Shown: positions 1-7,421, counted from the stretch's first letter. The stretch: 15,717 nt of DNA from Bdellovibrionales bacterium (GCA_947457605.1 CANGWP010000041.1:1-15717), one strand, 5' to 3'. Translations and numbers: made by a program. The notes: generated from the letters alone by a model not told the origin.

Positions 1-348
1 GTCGTGATCCTGAGCCTGGCTCTTTTGTTCGGGGCCTTTCTTGTTTTGGGCCCAAGGTCGCGAAGACCTCCTGCGCTGCTTCATCTTGCGATGAATTCGG
101 CTTTGTTTGCCTGGAGCCAGCACTTCACCCTGATCTGGTTCATGATGAATGTCTTGCACAATTTCCAATATCTGCAGCTGATGGTGCGAATGGAGCGTTC
201 AGCACGCGTTCTGGTTTTTCCTCTGGTTCTCAGTTTCATTCTTGCTCTTTTTGCGGAAATTCCCGAAATGATCCTGGTCTTTCTTGCGATCAACTTTACT
301 CATTACCTCTGGGATTCGAGGATCTGGCGGGGAGTCCGCGTTACCTGA
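1..348 (+). CDS. C-terminal part of a polytopic membrane protein of unknown function (5'-truncated by the window edge)
   Basis: The reading frame is open from the first base and ends at TGA 346-348, so this is the last 115 codons of a longer gene. The GTG at position 4 is probably not the real start. The visible part is strongly hydrophobic. There is a segment at the left edge, two or more segments around LHLAMNSALFAWSQ and WFMMNVLHNFQYLQL, and two near the end (VLVFPLVLSFILAL and MILVFLAINFTHYLW). The polar motifs HNFQY and HYLWDSRIW sit at membrane boundaries and look like conserved functional residues, possibly metal or heme ligands, but I do not recognise the family with certainty. The next gene starts 50 bp downstream in the same direction, so the two may be cotranscribed. 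A weak 5-bp hairpin (ACCGG/CCGGT, 348-362) follows the stop without a T-run, so it is not a convincing terminator. Confidence 0.7.
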   Translation, partial: VVILSLALLFGAFLVLGPRSRRPPALLHLAMNSALFAWSQHFTLIWFMMNVLHNFQYLQLMVRMERSARVLVFPLVLSFILALFAEIPEMILVFLAINFTHYLWDSRIWRGVRVT

Positions 349-398
349 CCGGGAAGTCCGGTTGATAAATCAGATTGAGGCCGGTAGGATTCTTGCCC

Positions 399-1421
399 AT
401 GAGCAAAATTTTTAATGGTCGAAATCTTCTGATTTTCATGATCCCTCTCTTGGGCGTCACAGGCTATCAGATCTGGAATTCTTATTTCAGGGGGTCAAAG
501 CTTCTTCGCACCCATCCCGTACTGAAGAGGGACTACCAGCTTTTGCGAAGCGAGGACTCAAAGACCCCGGTAGAGTCGATTGTGATGGCTCTTCATCGAT
601 TGAATAGTTATCGATTGCCCGAGGGGTTGGCCGAGGCGCTGAAACGGGAAAGGGATTCGAGGCCGCAGGTTCGGGGAGCGGTGGCGGAATCCCTTGCAAT
701 GAATGTTTTGAAAGGGGAGGTTTTCGAGACTGTAATTCGTTTGCTTTCGGATCCGGAAGAGTCGGTTCGGGTAGCTGCTCTTACGGCCCTTTCCCGCATC
801 GGAGACCCAAGAAGAGTGGATCTTCTGAACCGCGCGATTTCAAATCCTTCCAAATCGGTGAGAGAAGAGATTTTGATTCGATCAGGTTTGTATTCCGCAA
901 CCCAGGGGACGGATCGGGAAGCGCAACTCAAAGCGATGTATTCCCTTTTGGACAAAAGCAAAGGGGATCCGGCATTGTTCGCTTTCGGAATCAAGACCAT
1001 CCTCAGGCTTTCGCCCGTTGATCGGGAAAGCATGGATCGAATGGAGTCCGCATTTCTTGATCCCAAAACCCCGAGAGAGTTGATTCCCGCACTTTATCGA
1101 CAGCTCGTTCGATCCCGCCCCGAGCTACTGAGGAAACGATTTTCGCAAGACGTTCACTCCAAGTTCAATGCTCTTCGGATCACAGCCTTGAATAGCATTC
1201 TCGAGCTGTGTCCTTCAGAGCGCTGGAGTGTGATTCAGTGGGTCGCAACCGATGCCAGTGTTGATGCGCAGTCTAAAGTCATTGCAAAGCGTGTCGCGAC
1301 CTATCTTGGTGGCAAGGTGGATGCGAAAGGGGCGATTCAAACTATTCCGGCCGCATCGGATCGTTGCTCACCCCCGAAGCCGGCGAAGAGCGCTCCTCCT
1401 CCGGCTGGCAAAGACGGGTGA
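399..1421 (+). CDS. Membrane-anchored HEAT-repeat protein
   Basis: This 340-residue protein starts with a short basic stretch (MSKIFNGRN) and one hydrophobic segment at about residues 10-25 (LLIFMIPLLGVTGYQIW). It is therefore probably a signal-anchored protein with the bulk on the periplasmic side. From about residue 85 it has HEAT-type alpha-alpha repeats: SRPQVRGAVAESLAMN, PEESVRVAALTALSRIGD and PSKSVREEILIRSG show the usual P..VR..A...L pattern. Such repeats normally bind partner proteins. The C terminus is Pro/Ala/Lys-rich (PPKPAKSAPPPAGK), probably disordered. ATG 399 is preferred over the in-frame TTG 375 because GTAGGA (384-389) lies 9 nt upstream of the ATG and the extra eight residues add nothing recognisable. 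The cls-like gene begins 22 bp after the stop, which suggests one operon with lipid-synthesis genes. The role is unknown; a scaffold for an envelope complex is only an inference. Confidence 0.8.
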   Translation: MSKIFNGRNLLIFMIPLLGVTGYQIWNSYFRGSKLLRTHPVLKRDYQLLRSEDSKTPVESIVMALHRLNSYRLPEGLAEALKRERDSRPQVRGAVAESLAMNVLKGEVFETVIRLLSDPEESVRVAALTALSRIGDPRRVDLLNRAISNPSKSVREEILIRSGLYSATQGTDREAQLKAMYSLLDKSKGDPALFAFGIKTILRLSPVDRESMDRMESAFLDPKTPRELIPALYRQLVRSRPELLRKRFSQDVHSKFNALRITALNSILELCPSERWSVIQWVATDASVDAQSKVIAKRVATYLGGKVDAKGAIQTIPAASDRCSPPKPAKSAPPPAGKDG

Positions 1422-1443
1422 TTTCTGAGATAAGGGAGCGGCC

Positions 1444-2487
1444 ATGAAATCCCGTTCCTGGGTGGAAGAAAAGATTTATTTCAAGCACGAGGAGTACTTT
1501 GGTGATCTTATGTCCTCGATTCGGGAGGCGCGCCATTCCATCGAACTTGAATCCTATATTTTTGAGCTTGATCAGACCGGCCAGGCGGTCATTCAAGCGT
1601 TGATCGAGGCGGCTACCCGAGGGGTCCGCGTGAGGGTCGTGGTGGATGGAATGGGGACTTGGTTTACCCAGAATGAGTTGGAAAATGCATTTCACGGCTC
1701 ACGGGTGCAATTTCGAGTTTATCATCCCTTTTCCTTTTTTGGGATCGGCTACTCCCATGTCAACAAGCGACTGCATCGAAAACTCTGGATCTTTGATCAT
1801 GAGACCGTCTTTACCGGAAGCTTTAACATCACCGCTGAACCAACCCGGGATACAGGTGTTCGACTGAAGGGGGGGCCCATCGGATTGCTTGCGGACGCTT
1901 TTGAGCGGGTTTGGGGGAAACACACGGCAAACCTGCCCCACAAGACAAGGATGGGCTGGGTTCGCTTGAATGAGAATAAAAAAATGCGGAGGTCGAATCA
2001 TCAGGATCTTGTTCGGAGGATTCGGGAAGCTCGCACCCGGATCTGGATTACGAACGCGTATTTTGTGCCTCCCTTTTTTCTTTTACGTGCACTTTGTCGT
2101 GCCGGGCTTCAAGGGCTGGATGTCCGGCTTCTGCTTCCGGCCCGGCCGGACCATCTTTTTATGAAATGGATGGGGGAAGCATTTTATCAAACTTTGCTTT
2201 TGAGCGGAGTGCGAGTGTTCGAGTTCGAGGAGTCCTTTCTGCATGCAAAAACGATCTTGATCGATGAATGGGCCATGGTTGGATCGACCAACCTGAATCA
2301 TCGGAGCCTGGTCCATGATCTTGAGGTGGATGTGGTCTTGCATCAGTCGAGCTCAAAAGAACGCTTGGAATCACAGTTTGAACAAGATCTGGCGAAGTCC
2401 TGCGAGCTTGAGTATCGAAGACTCAAATTCTCGCGGTTTTCCAGGTTAGTTCAATGGGTTTTGCACTTCTTCAGGTTCTACGCATGA
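1444..2487 (+). CDS. clsB: Phospholipase D superfamily cardiolipin synthase (ClsB/YbhO-like)
   Basis: The 347-residue protein has both HxKx4D catalytic motifs of the phospholipase D superfamily. The first is H111, K113, D118 (HRKLWIFD, followed by GSFN) and the second is H267, K269, D274 (HAKTILID, followed by GSTNLNHRS). The paired HKD motifs form one active site with a covalent phosphohistidine intermediate. In the cardiolipin synthase branch this transfers a phosphatidyl group between phospholipids to make cardiolipin at the inner membrane. Supporting family signatures are LESYIFELD near the N terminus and WITNAYFVPP before the second motif. There is no N-terminal transmembrane hairpin as in ClsA; this and the size fit ClsB. 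The C terminus (RLVQWVLHFFRFYA) is a basic, aromatic amphipathic helix likely to sit on the membrane. AAGGGAG (1432-1438) lies 5 nt before the ATG. The neighbour is ybhP-like, as in E. coli, which supports ClsB. Another phosphatidyl transferase activity cannot be excluded. Confidence 0.9.
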   Translation: MKSRSWVEEKIYFKHEEYFGDLMSSIREARHSIELESYIFELDQTGQAVIQALIEAATRGVRVRVVVDGMGTWFTQNELENAFHGSRVQFRVYHPFSFFGIGYSHVNKRLHRKLWIFDHETVFTGSFNITAEPTRDTGVRLKGGPIGLLADAFERVWGKHTANLPHKTRMGWVRLNENKKMRRSNHQDLVRRIREARTRIWITNAYFVPPFFLLRALCRAGLQGLDVRLLLPARPDHLFMKWMGEAFYQTLLLSGVRVFEFEESFLHAKTILIDEWAMVGSTNLNHRSLVHDLEVDVVLHQSSSKERLESQFEQDLAKSCELEYRRLKFSRFSRLVQWVLHFFRFYA

Positions 2488-3209
2488 AAATCAAAATCAT
2501 GACCTTGAATATCCACAAGGGTTTCTCCCTTTTCAACCAACGGTCAATCCTTCAGGAATTGAAGAATGAGATCAGGACCCATCAGGTCGATGTGCTCTGC
2601 CTTCAGGAGGTACTGGGGGAACACCGGGTTCACGCCAAGCGCCCGCAGTTTGAGATGATCGCGGATCAGATCTGGAAGCACTATGCCTATGGGAAGAATG
2701 CGGTTTATTCAAATGGCCACCATGGAAACGCGATTCTAAGCCAGTTCCCCTTTCTTGAGTTCGAGAATTTCGACATCTCCAATCACCGGTTTGAGAGGCG
2801 GGGAGTTCTGCATGGAGTGATCAGCGCTCCCGAGTGGAAAGGGAGGCGGGTGCATGTGATGACGGCGCATCTTGACCTTCTCTCTTCGGGGAGAAAAAAA
2901 CAGACCGAGCGCCTGCTTGGTCTCATTCGATCCCGGGTGAAGCCATCCGAGCCCCTGATTCTTGCCGGTGATTTCAATGATTGGCCGGAGGAGTTGAGCG
3001 AACTCCTTTTCTCGGAAGCGGGGCTTGTCGAGGCGCATTTTATGCGATTTGGGGATCACGCCCGCACTTATCCGTCGGCCTTTCCGGTTCTCAAGCTCGA
3101 TCGGATCTATGTCCGGGATCTTGAAATCGAATCGGTGCTGCGACTTTCAGGACCACCCTGGGACTCTCTTTCCGATCACTTAGGTCTGGTGAGCGAACTC
3201 AAGCTTTAA
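2484..3209 (+). CDS. ybhP: Endonuclease/exonuclease/phosphatase-fold protein, YbhP-like
   Basis: The 241-residue protein carries the complete active-site set of the EEP (DNase I-like) fold: N9 in TLNIHKG, E42 in LQEV, H129 in TAHLDL, D163 and N165 in LAGDFNDW, D206 in KLDRIYV, and the terminal D231-H232 (SDH). These residues bind Mg2+ and cleave phosphodiester or phosphomonoester bonds. The stretches HKGFS.FN.R..L, YG.NAVY..GHHGNA.LS and P.L.LDRIYV closely resemble E. coli YbhP, whose substrate is not established as far as I know. ATG 2484 is chosen over ATG 2454 because it overlaps the cls stop as ATGA (4 nt), which implies translational coupling, and because it leaves the TLN motif at the usual distance from the N terminus. 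There is no signal peptide, so the protein is probably cytoplasmic. Coupling to a cardiolipin synthase suggests a phospholipid head-group or inositol-phosphatase-like substrate, but this is inference. Confidence 0.9.
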   Translation: MKIKIMTLNIHKGFSLFNQRSILQELKNEIRTHQVDVLCLQEVLGEHRVHAKRPQFEMIADQIWKHYAYGKNAVYSNGHHGNAILSQFPFLEFENFDISNHRFERRGVLHGVISAPEWKGRRVHVMTAHLDLLSSGRKKQTERLLGLIRSRVKPSEPLILAGDFNDWPEELSELLFSEAGLVEAHFMRFGDHARTYPSAFPVLKLDRIYVRDLEIESVLRLSGPPWDSLSDHLGLVSELKL

Positions 3210-3228
3210 ATATAGTAAATAAATTTAA

Positions 3229-3257
3229 TTGACAAGAAATCGAAAGGTCAATACCTT
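3229..3257 (+). promoter_or_regulatory. Putative sigma-70 promoter with an overlapping inverted repeat, upstream of the matrixin-like gene
   Basis: A perfect -35 box TTGACA (3229-3234) is followed after 17 bp by a weak -10 TACCTT (3252-3257). The transcript would begin about 3264, only a few bases before ATG 3266, so the message could be nearly leaderless. In agreement with this, no well-spaced Shine-Dalgarno precedes the ATG: AAAGG 3243-3247 is 18 nt away and GGTGA abuts it. An inverted repeat ATTGAC (3228-3233) - 13 nt - GTCAAT (3247-3252) covers the -35 and reaches the -10, a good position for a repressor. The upstream 3210-3228 is very AT-rich, like an UP element. Confidence 0.5.
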
Positions 3258-3265
3258 GCGGTGAC

Positions 3266-4066
3266 ATGAAACCGAATTCATTGATACTTCTCCTTGTTCT
3301 TTCTTTGATCCCGGCGATGGCACAAGCATCCGCGCTTCTTTTCAAAAGCGAGAAGAAGGAGGAAATCACATTTGTCAGTCAGATGATTTATCGGGGTGGG
3401 GCTCTGACCGCGAAAAATGCGCGCGACTCAACTCTTGAAATGACGAGTCTTTGGAATGAGTCGCGGGGTTCGGTCCGATATCGGGGTCGTCTTTACAAGG
3501 CAAAATTCATATTTTCTTATGTGATGGATCCCTATCAGCGATATGTCGATTCCGGGTCGTGCGCTGAAAATCATGTGAAAATCGAAAATCCGGTAAAAGA
3601 GGGAGACCGGTCTTTTTACAGATTGGCAGGGCGATTCGGCACTTTCTTTACGACGGACGATCTCGGGCGCTCCACTACCACTGCGCATGAGTATGGACAT
3701 GGGCTTGGTCTTGATCACGATGATTATGATCAAGTGACGACTGCGGTTCCCGGGATCATGTTTGCCCGAGGAACCTTGGTGCGGCCGGAGTATCAATGGA
3801 ATCCTTTTGCAGTGGCGGGAGCCCCCGGGGGTAGCATCAAGCCCCATCATCGCAGGGTTCGCGTCATTGATTTACTCAAGTTGAATCTGGAGTCCGTGAA
3901 TTTTGCGGGAGGAGTGGGCTGCCTTGGAGAGGGGATTGCGAAAACAGTTGCATTGGCGAATGTGGTTAAGCCCGTTCCTGTCAAGCCGAGTTCCCAAACT
4001 CTCCACGAGAATTTTTACTCTCCTGACGTGAATGAAGAGCGGGAGTCCGAGGCTTACGATCATTGA
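3266..4066 (+). CDS. Secreted matrixin-like (M10-type) zinc metalloprotease
   Basis: Residues 1-23 form a signal peptide: basic start MKPN, hydrophobic core LILLLVLSLIPAMA, and signal-peptidase site AQA or ASA. The mature protein holds the metzincin zinc motif HExxHxxGxxH at H141-H151 (HEYGHGLGLDH, catalytic E142, ligands H141, H145, H151). A Met-turn candidate, M165, follows in PGIMF. That spacing and the absence of longer inserts fit a matrixin-like (M10) catalytic domain. The family hydrolyses peptide bonds in extracellular or surface proteins. No PRCGxPD cysteine switch is visible, so latency, if any, does not use the classical propeptide. Two isolated cysteines (GSCAEN and GVGCLG) could pair. 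The C-terminal 35 residues (VKPVPVKPSSQ onward) look flexible. The gene opens an operon: its stop overlaps the start of pgeF (TGATG, 1 nt). I recognise the family but no named ortholog; substrate unknown. Confidence 0.85.
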   Translation: MKPNSLILLLVLSLIPAMAQASALLFKSEKKEEITFVSQMIYRGGALTAKNARDSTLEMTSLWNESRGSVRYRGRLYKAKFIFSYVMDPYQRYVDSGSCAENHVKIENPVKEGDRSFYRLAGRFGTFFTTDDLGRSTTTAHEYGHGLGLDHDDYDQVTTAVPGIMFARGTLVRPEYQWNPFAVAGAPGGSIKPHHRRVRVIDLLKLNLESVNFAGGVGCLGEGIAKTVALANVVKPVPVKPSSQTLHENFYSPDVNEERESEAYDH

Positions 4067-4719
4067 TGGCAGGACTGGAAACAACCCATCATTTTGGCAA
4101 CAGAGTCACTCCAATCGGAGGACTTCCCGTTCATGTTTGGCAGATGAGGCGCCCCCGCTGGAAGCAGGTTCACGGGGTTGCCATCGCCGAGGTTTTCAAG
4201 CCCGGACAGGACCTGAACGAGGTCGACGGGGTCTGGACAAGACACGCCGATCAACCGATTGCCGTTGTGACCGCGGATTGTGTTCCGATTCTGCTCGAAA
4301 GAAAGGATGGTACAGCGGTGGCCGCTCTTCACGCGGGATGGCGTGGAACTGGGTCAAAAATAGTTGAATCATTTTTTCACGCACTCCCCCCCGCACTGGC
4401 GGACCCGGGACATTGGTCGGCTCGGATTGGACCCTCGATTCGAGCCTGCTGTTATCAAGTGAGTTCCGAGCTGATTGATCAGTTTGGAGCTACCTTCCCG
4501 TCCATCCCGCGGAATGTCATCGAGCCGGCACCAAGGATGTTGGACCTTGTGGCGGTGAATCAGTTTGAGTTGAGTCGTCTTGGGGCCGGTTTGATCTTTG
4601 TTCATCCCGATTGCACCTTCTGTGCGGCTGATGGCGGAAATCCAATCTATTTCAGTTATCGACGAGGGGATAGAAACTCGAGGCAATATTCCATGATTTC
4701 ACTTTCATCAAAAAAATGA
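4066..4719 (+). CDS. pgeF: PgeF/YfiH family protein (purine nucleoside phosphorylase, 'polyphenol oxidase' Cu-oxidase_4 family)
   Basis: The 217-residue protein shows the hallmark blocks of the YfiH/YlmD/LACC1 family: KQVHG, EVDGVWT, TADCVPILL, HAGWRGT, GPSIRACCYQV, and the C-terminal HPDCTFC..GG..YFSYRRGD. The expected metal ligands are present: H36 (KQVH), C72 (TADC) and H89 (HAGW). Family members are reported to phosphorolyse purine nucleosides and to deaminate adenosine. The E. coli member was also linked to peptidoglycan editing, removing mis-incorporated serine from UDP-MurNAc precursors. The protein is cytoplasmic. ATG 4066 is chosen over TTG 4063 because it forms the TGATG stop-start overlap with the protease gene; translation is probably by re-initiation, since the nearest purine-rich stretch (GAGG, 4049-4052) is 13 nt away. 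The protein is a little shorter than the usual 240-250 residues because the N-terminal strand region is compact. The end overlaps the upstream pepF start candidate. Confidence 0.93.
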   Translation: MAGLETTHHFGNRVTPIGGLPVHVWQMRRPRWKQVHGVAIAEVFKPGQDLNEVDGVWTRHADQPIAVVTADCVPILLERKDGTAVAALHAGWRGTGSKIVESFFHALPPALADPGHWSARIGPSIRACCYQVSSELIDQFGATFPSIPRNVIEPAPRMLDLVAVNQFELSRLGAGLIFVHPDCTFCAADGGNPIYFSYRRGDRNSRQYSMISLSSKK

Positions 4720-4742
4720 CTCTGAATTCCCGATGGGATTTT

Positions 4743-4751
4743 TGCTATGAT
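4743..4751 (+). promoter_or_regulatory. Extended -10 promoter candidate just before the preferred pepF start
   Basis: TGcTATGAT is an extended -10 (TG-n-TATGAT, five of six matches to TATAAT). No good -35 is present; TGAATT at 4723-4728 is poor. Initiation 7 nt after the box would fall on the A of ATG 4758, giving a leaderless pepF message independent of the upstream protease-pgeF transcript. Evidence is sequence only. Confidence 0.35.
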
Positions 4752-4757
4752 CCGAGA

Positions 4758-6548
4758 ATGGATCAATACAAGACACGTCAGGATATCCCGGAAAAGTACA
4801 AATGGAATCTCAACCTGATTTATCCGAGTTCGAAAGACTGGGAACAGGATTTTGCAAAACTGGAAGCGGCATTGGTTGCGGTGGAACGCTACAGGGGGCG
4901 TCTGGCTCAATCGGCAAAAACACTTCATGACGCATTTGAGGATCAGGCGAAGCTCGATCTTTTGATTGAACGGCTTTATTCCTATGCTCACCATTTGTCA
5001 GACGAAGACACCCGGAATTCCGAGAATCTCGGAAGAGTGGATCGAATCCGCTCGAAGGCATCTGAGGCGGGCGCACGCATTTCCTGGATGGATCCTGAGC
5101 TTCTGGAGACTCCTTTGGAGGCGTTGAAGAAGTTTCATTCGGATCCCGTGCTTGTCACCCATGCCCGAAGAATCGAACTCCTGATCCGGTCCAAGCCACA
5201 CCAACGGAGTGCCGAGGTGGAAGAGGTGTTGTCGCTCGCGTCAGAGCCTCTCGGTGGGGCTTACAAGGCATTCAGCCTTCTTGAAAATGCGGACATGAAG
5301 ATTCCTCATGCCAAGGATGCAGACGGAAAGGAGCATGAACTCAATCATGCGACCTACAGTGCATGTTTGGAGTCCTCGGATCGAATTCTTCGAAAGAATG
5401 CTTTTGAAACATACTTTTCCGCCTATGCACAGTATCAAAATACCTTTGCCGCGACTTTGGATGCTCATGTAAAAAAGCAGATTTTTTATGCGAAAACGCG
5501 CAGATTTCCGAGTGCGATTGAAGCGAGCTTGTTTTCCGACCAAATTCCGGTGGCCGTGTACGATGGGCTGATTTCGACAGTGCATCGACACCTCCCTCTG
5601 CTGCATCGATGGGTGGCGCTCAAGAAAAGAGAGCTCAAGCTTCCCGAAATGAATCTGTATGATTTGTTTTATCCCATGGTAAAGCCAGCGAAGGTTGAAA
5701 TCCCTTATGATGAAGGATGCCGAATGGTTGTCGAGGCGGTAAAGCCCCTGGGCGAGGATTATTCCAAGGCGCTTGAGTCCGCATTTCATGAACGGTGGAT
5801 CGACGTGTTCTACACTCCGGGAAAACGGGGTGGTGCTTATTCTGGCGGAATGTATACCTCCAAGCCCTATATCCTTCTCAACCACAAGAACAACTTGAAT
5901 AGTACCTTCACCCTCGCTCACGAGCTCGGGCACTCGCTCCATTCGTATTATTCAAACCGGTATCAGCCCTATCAGACAGCGAATTATCCGATTTTTCTTG
6001 CCGAGGTCGCATCGACAACCAGTGAAATGCTGTTGCACTTCCACCTGAACGAGCAGGCTCAAAGCAAGGAAATGAAGTTGTACCTTTTGGATCATCTTTT
6101 CACTCAGTTCCGCGGGACACTGTTTCGCCAGGTTCAGTTTGCTGAATTCGAACGGGACGTCCATGCCATGGCCGAAGGAGGAGAACCCCTGACAGCGCAG
6201 ACGCTTTCAGAAACGTATGCCGCAATTCAGGAGAAATTCTATGGACCCGATATGGTGATGCATGATCTCGTGAAATACGAGTGGACCCGGATTCCGCACT
6301 TTTACTATAACTTCTATGTGTACAAATATTCGACCAGCTTCGCTGCGGCTCAATATTTTGCGAAGAAGATTTTCGAAGGCGATCTTGCAGTTCGGGATCG
6401 TTACATTGAATTTTTGAAGTCCGGCTCCTCGCGAGATCCTCTGGATACTCTGAAGCGGGCAGGCGTCGATCTTGGAGACTCAAAACCCATCGAAGCGGCC
6501 TTCAAGGTTTTTGAAGAGGCGCTCGATGAATTTGAAAAAATGAGATAG
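4758..6548 (+). CDS. pepF: Oligoendopeptidase F (M3 family zinc peptidase)
   Basis: PepF is a cytoplasmic zinc endopeptidase that cuts short peptides, roughly 7-17 residues long, into smaller pieces. The zinc motif HELGH is at H388-H392 (LAHELGHSLHSYYS, catalytic E389), with the third ligand E416 in LAEVASTTSE, as expected in M3. The N-terminal motif TRQDIPEKYKWNLNLIYPS is the standard opening of PepF. The C-terminal block FYVYKYSTSFAAAQYFAKKI and the PLDTLKRAGVD segment are also typical. At 596 residues the length is normal for PepF. An in-frame ATG 4716 overlaps the pgeF stop as ATGA and would add 14 residues (TLNSRWDFCYDP region) not expected in the family. ATG 4758 is preferred on protein grounds, though neither has a good Shine-Dalgarno. 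The gene is last in its operon and converges on the dioxygenase gene with only 7 bp between stops. Confidence 0.93.
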   Translation: MDQYKTRQDIPEKYKWNLNLIYPSSKDWEQDFAKLEAALVAVERYRGRLAQSAKTLHDAFEDQAKLDLLIERLYSYAHHLSDEDTRNSENLGRVDRIRSKASEAGARISWMDPELLETPLEALKKFHSDPVLVTHARRIELLIRSKPHQRSAEVEEVLSLASEPLGGAYKAFSLLENADMKIPHAKDADGKEHELNHATYSACLESSDRILRKNAFETYFSAYAQYQNTFAATLDAHVKKQIFYAKTRRFPSAIEASLFSDQIPVAVYDGLISTVHRHLPLLHRWVALKKRELKLPEMNLYDLFYPMVKPAKVEIPYDEGCRMVVEAVKPLGEDYSKALESAFHERWIDVFYTPGKRGGAYSGGMYTSKPYILLNHKNNLNSTFTLAHELGHSLHSYYSNRYQPYQTANYPIFLAEVASTTSEMLLHFHLNEQAQSKEMKLYLLDHLFTQFRGTLFRQVQFAEFERDVHAMAEGGEPLTAQTLSETYAAIQEKFYGPDMVMHDLVKYEWTRIPHFYYNFYVYKYSTSFAAAQYFAKKIFEGDLAVRDRYIEFLKSGSSRDPLDTLKRAGVDLGDSKPIEAAFKVFEEALDEFEKMR

Positions 6549-6555
6549 TTTCCTC

Positions 6556-7374
6556 TTAATGCAAAACCTGGGTTTCAGGGAGTTTCAGGCTGAAGCACAA
6601 CATGGAAAGCGTTCCATATTGAATTCCCTGAAAAAGTATGTCGGCCTCATCTCCCGGGAGTGCAGCTCCCACCGTGAAAAGGATGGGGAGAAAGTGTTCT
6701 TCTGAGGGATGGGACCTTTGGAAGCCGGGATGATCCTCGAAGTGAAGAATTGCCTCAACGTTCTTTGCCTTTAACGAAGACACGAGCCACGCTTCGAATT
6801 CACGCGCCCAAGGAGCTCCTTCGGAGTTTCTTCCGGACCATTGTAGTTCACGAAGATTGTGAACCGCGCCGCCGCTCCCGATGAGCAAAACGCCTTTTTC
6901 CCGAAGGGAAGCGAGAGTGTGACCCATTTTGAGAATTTGAGCCGGAAGCATGTTGATGGGTAGGCTGATTCTGACCACGGGAACATCGCCTTTGGGATAA
7001 AGATGAACCAGCGGAACCCAGATTCCATGATCCAGCGGTCCTTCGGACTCGACTTTTACCGTGAAGCCCGCCTGTCGGAACAGATCTGCGGATTCCTCCG
7101 CCAGAGTAGGTGAGCCTGGACACTGGTAGGTCATTTCATAAAGTTCATCAGGGAATCCTGCGAAGTCATGCTGGATCCGATTGGTATCGCATTTCAAAAT
7201 ATGGACCTGGTCGCTCGACAAAGAATGAGCAGAAACAAAAAGAATCGCCTTTGGCTTGGGCATGGATCGAGCCAGGCGATGCAGTGATTCCTGATAGGAG
7301 TCATTCTCCTGGGCGAATGCTGTCATGGGGGTGCCATGGCTCAAAAAAACAGTGGGGAAGCGATAAGAAGACAT
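6556..7374 (-). CDS. ygiD: Class III extradiol dioxygenase, YgiD / 4,5-DOPA dioxygenase (LigB fold)
   Basis: The 272-residue protein has the signature of the DODA/YgiD group: LSHGTP (H13), VSAHS (H50), LDHGIWVPL (H116), GSGGAVHNL (H172) and HPSEEHFLPIL (H222, H227). By alignment to E. coli YgiD, the metal ligands should be H13, H50, H172 and H227, and H116 lies in the catalytic position. Family enzymes open catechol rings such as DOPA to the 4,5-seco product; E. coli YgiD does so with low specificity. The natural substrate here is unknown. Length matches the family. The start is supported by TAGGA (complement of 7382-7386) at 7-8 nt. It lies 47 bp downstream of the two secreted paralogs on the same strand with no clear promoter or terminator between, so it may be read through from them. 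It converges on pepF. Confidence 0.9.
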   Translation of the reverse strand: MSSYRFPTVFLSHGTPMTAFAQENDSYQESLHRLARSMPKPKAILFVSAHSLSSDQVHILKCDTNRIQHDFAGFPDELYEMTYQCPGSPTLAEESADLFRQAGFTVKVESEGPLDHGIWVPLVHLYPKGDVPVVRISLPINMLPAQILKMGHTLASLREKGVLLIGSGGAVHNLRELQWSGRNSEGAPWAREFEAWLVSSLKAKNVEAILHFEDHPGFQRSHPSEEHFLPILFTVGAALPGDEADILFQGIQYGTLSMLCFSLKLPETQVLH

Positions 7375-7421
7375 GCAGCGATCCTAAAGGAAAGCGAGGG
7401 CTTCGGCAAGGGATCTGACCC

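Noticed and set aside
348..362. Hairpin ACCGG-N5-CCGGT after the first gene as a terminator
   Set aside because: The stem is only 5 bp and the following bases (TTGATAAATC) are not a T-run; the next gene is close and codirectional.
608..1066. A 152-codon open frame opposite the HEAT-repeat gene
   Set aside because: Antisense shadow; the plus-strand frame has repeats, an anchor and a ribosome site.
5241..5942. A 233-codon open frame on the minus strand opposite pepF
   Set aside because: It lies wholly within the conserved M3 peptidase gene, and its translation is rich in Arg/Ser/Ile with no recognisable pattern.
6549..6590. Terminator between the convergent pepF and ygiD genes
   Set aside because: Only 7 bp separate the stops. 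Nearby repeats (CCTG-N5-CAGG, repeated TTTCAGG) form only 4-bp stems without T-runs.
7375..7421. A separate promoter for the YgiD-like gene
   Set aside because: No -35/-10 pair can be found in the 47 bp; only the ribosome site is visible.
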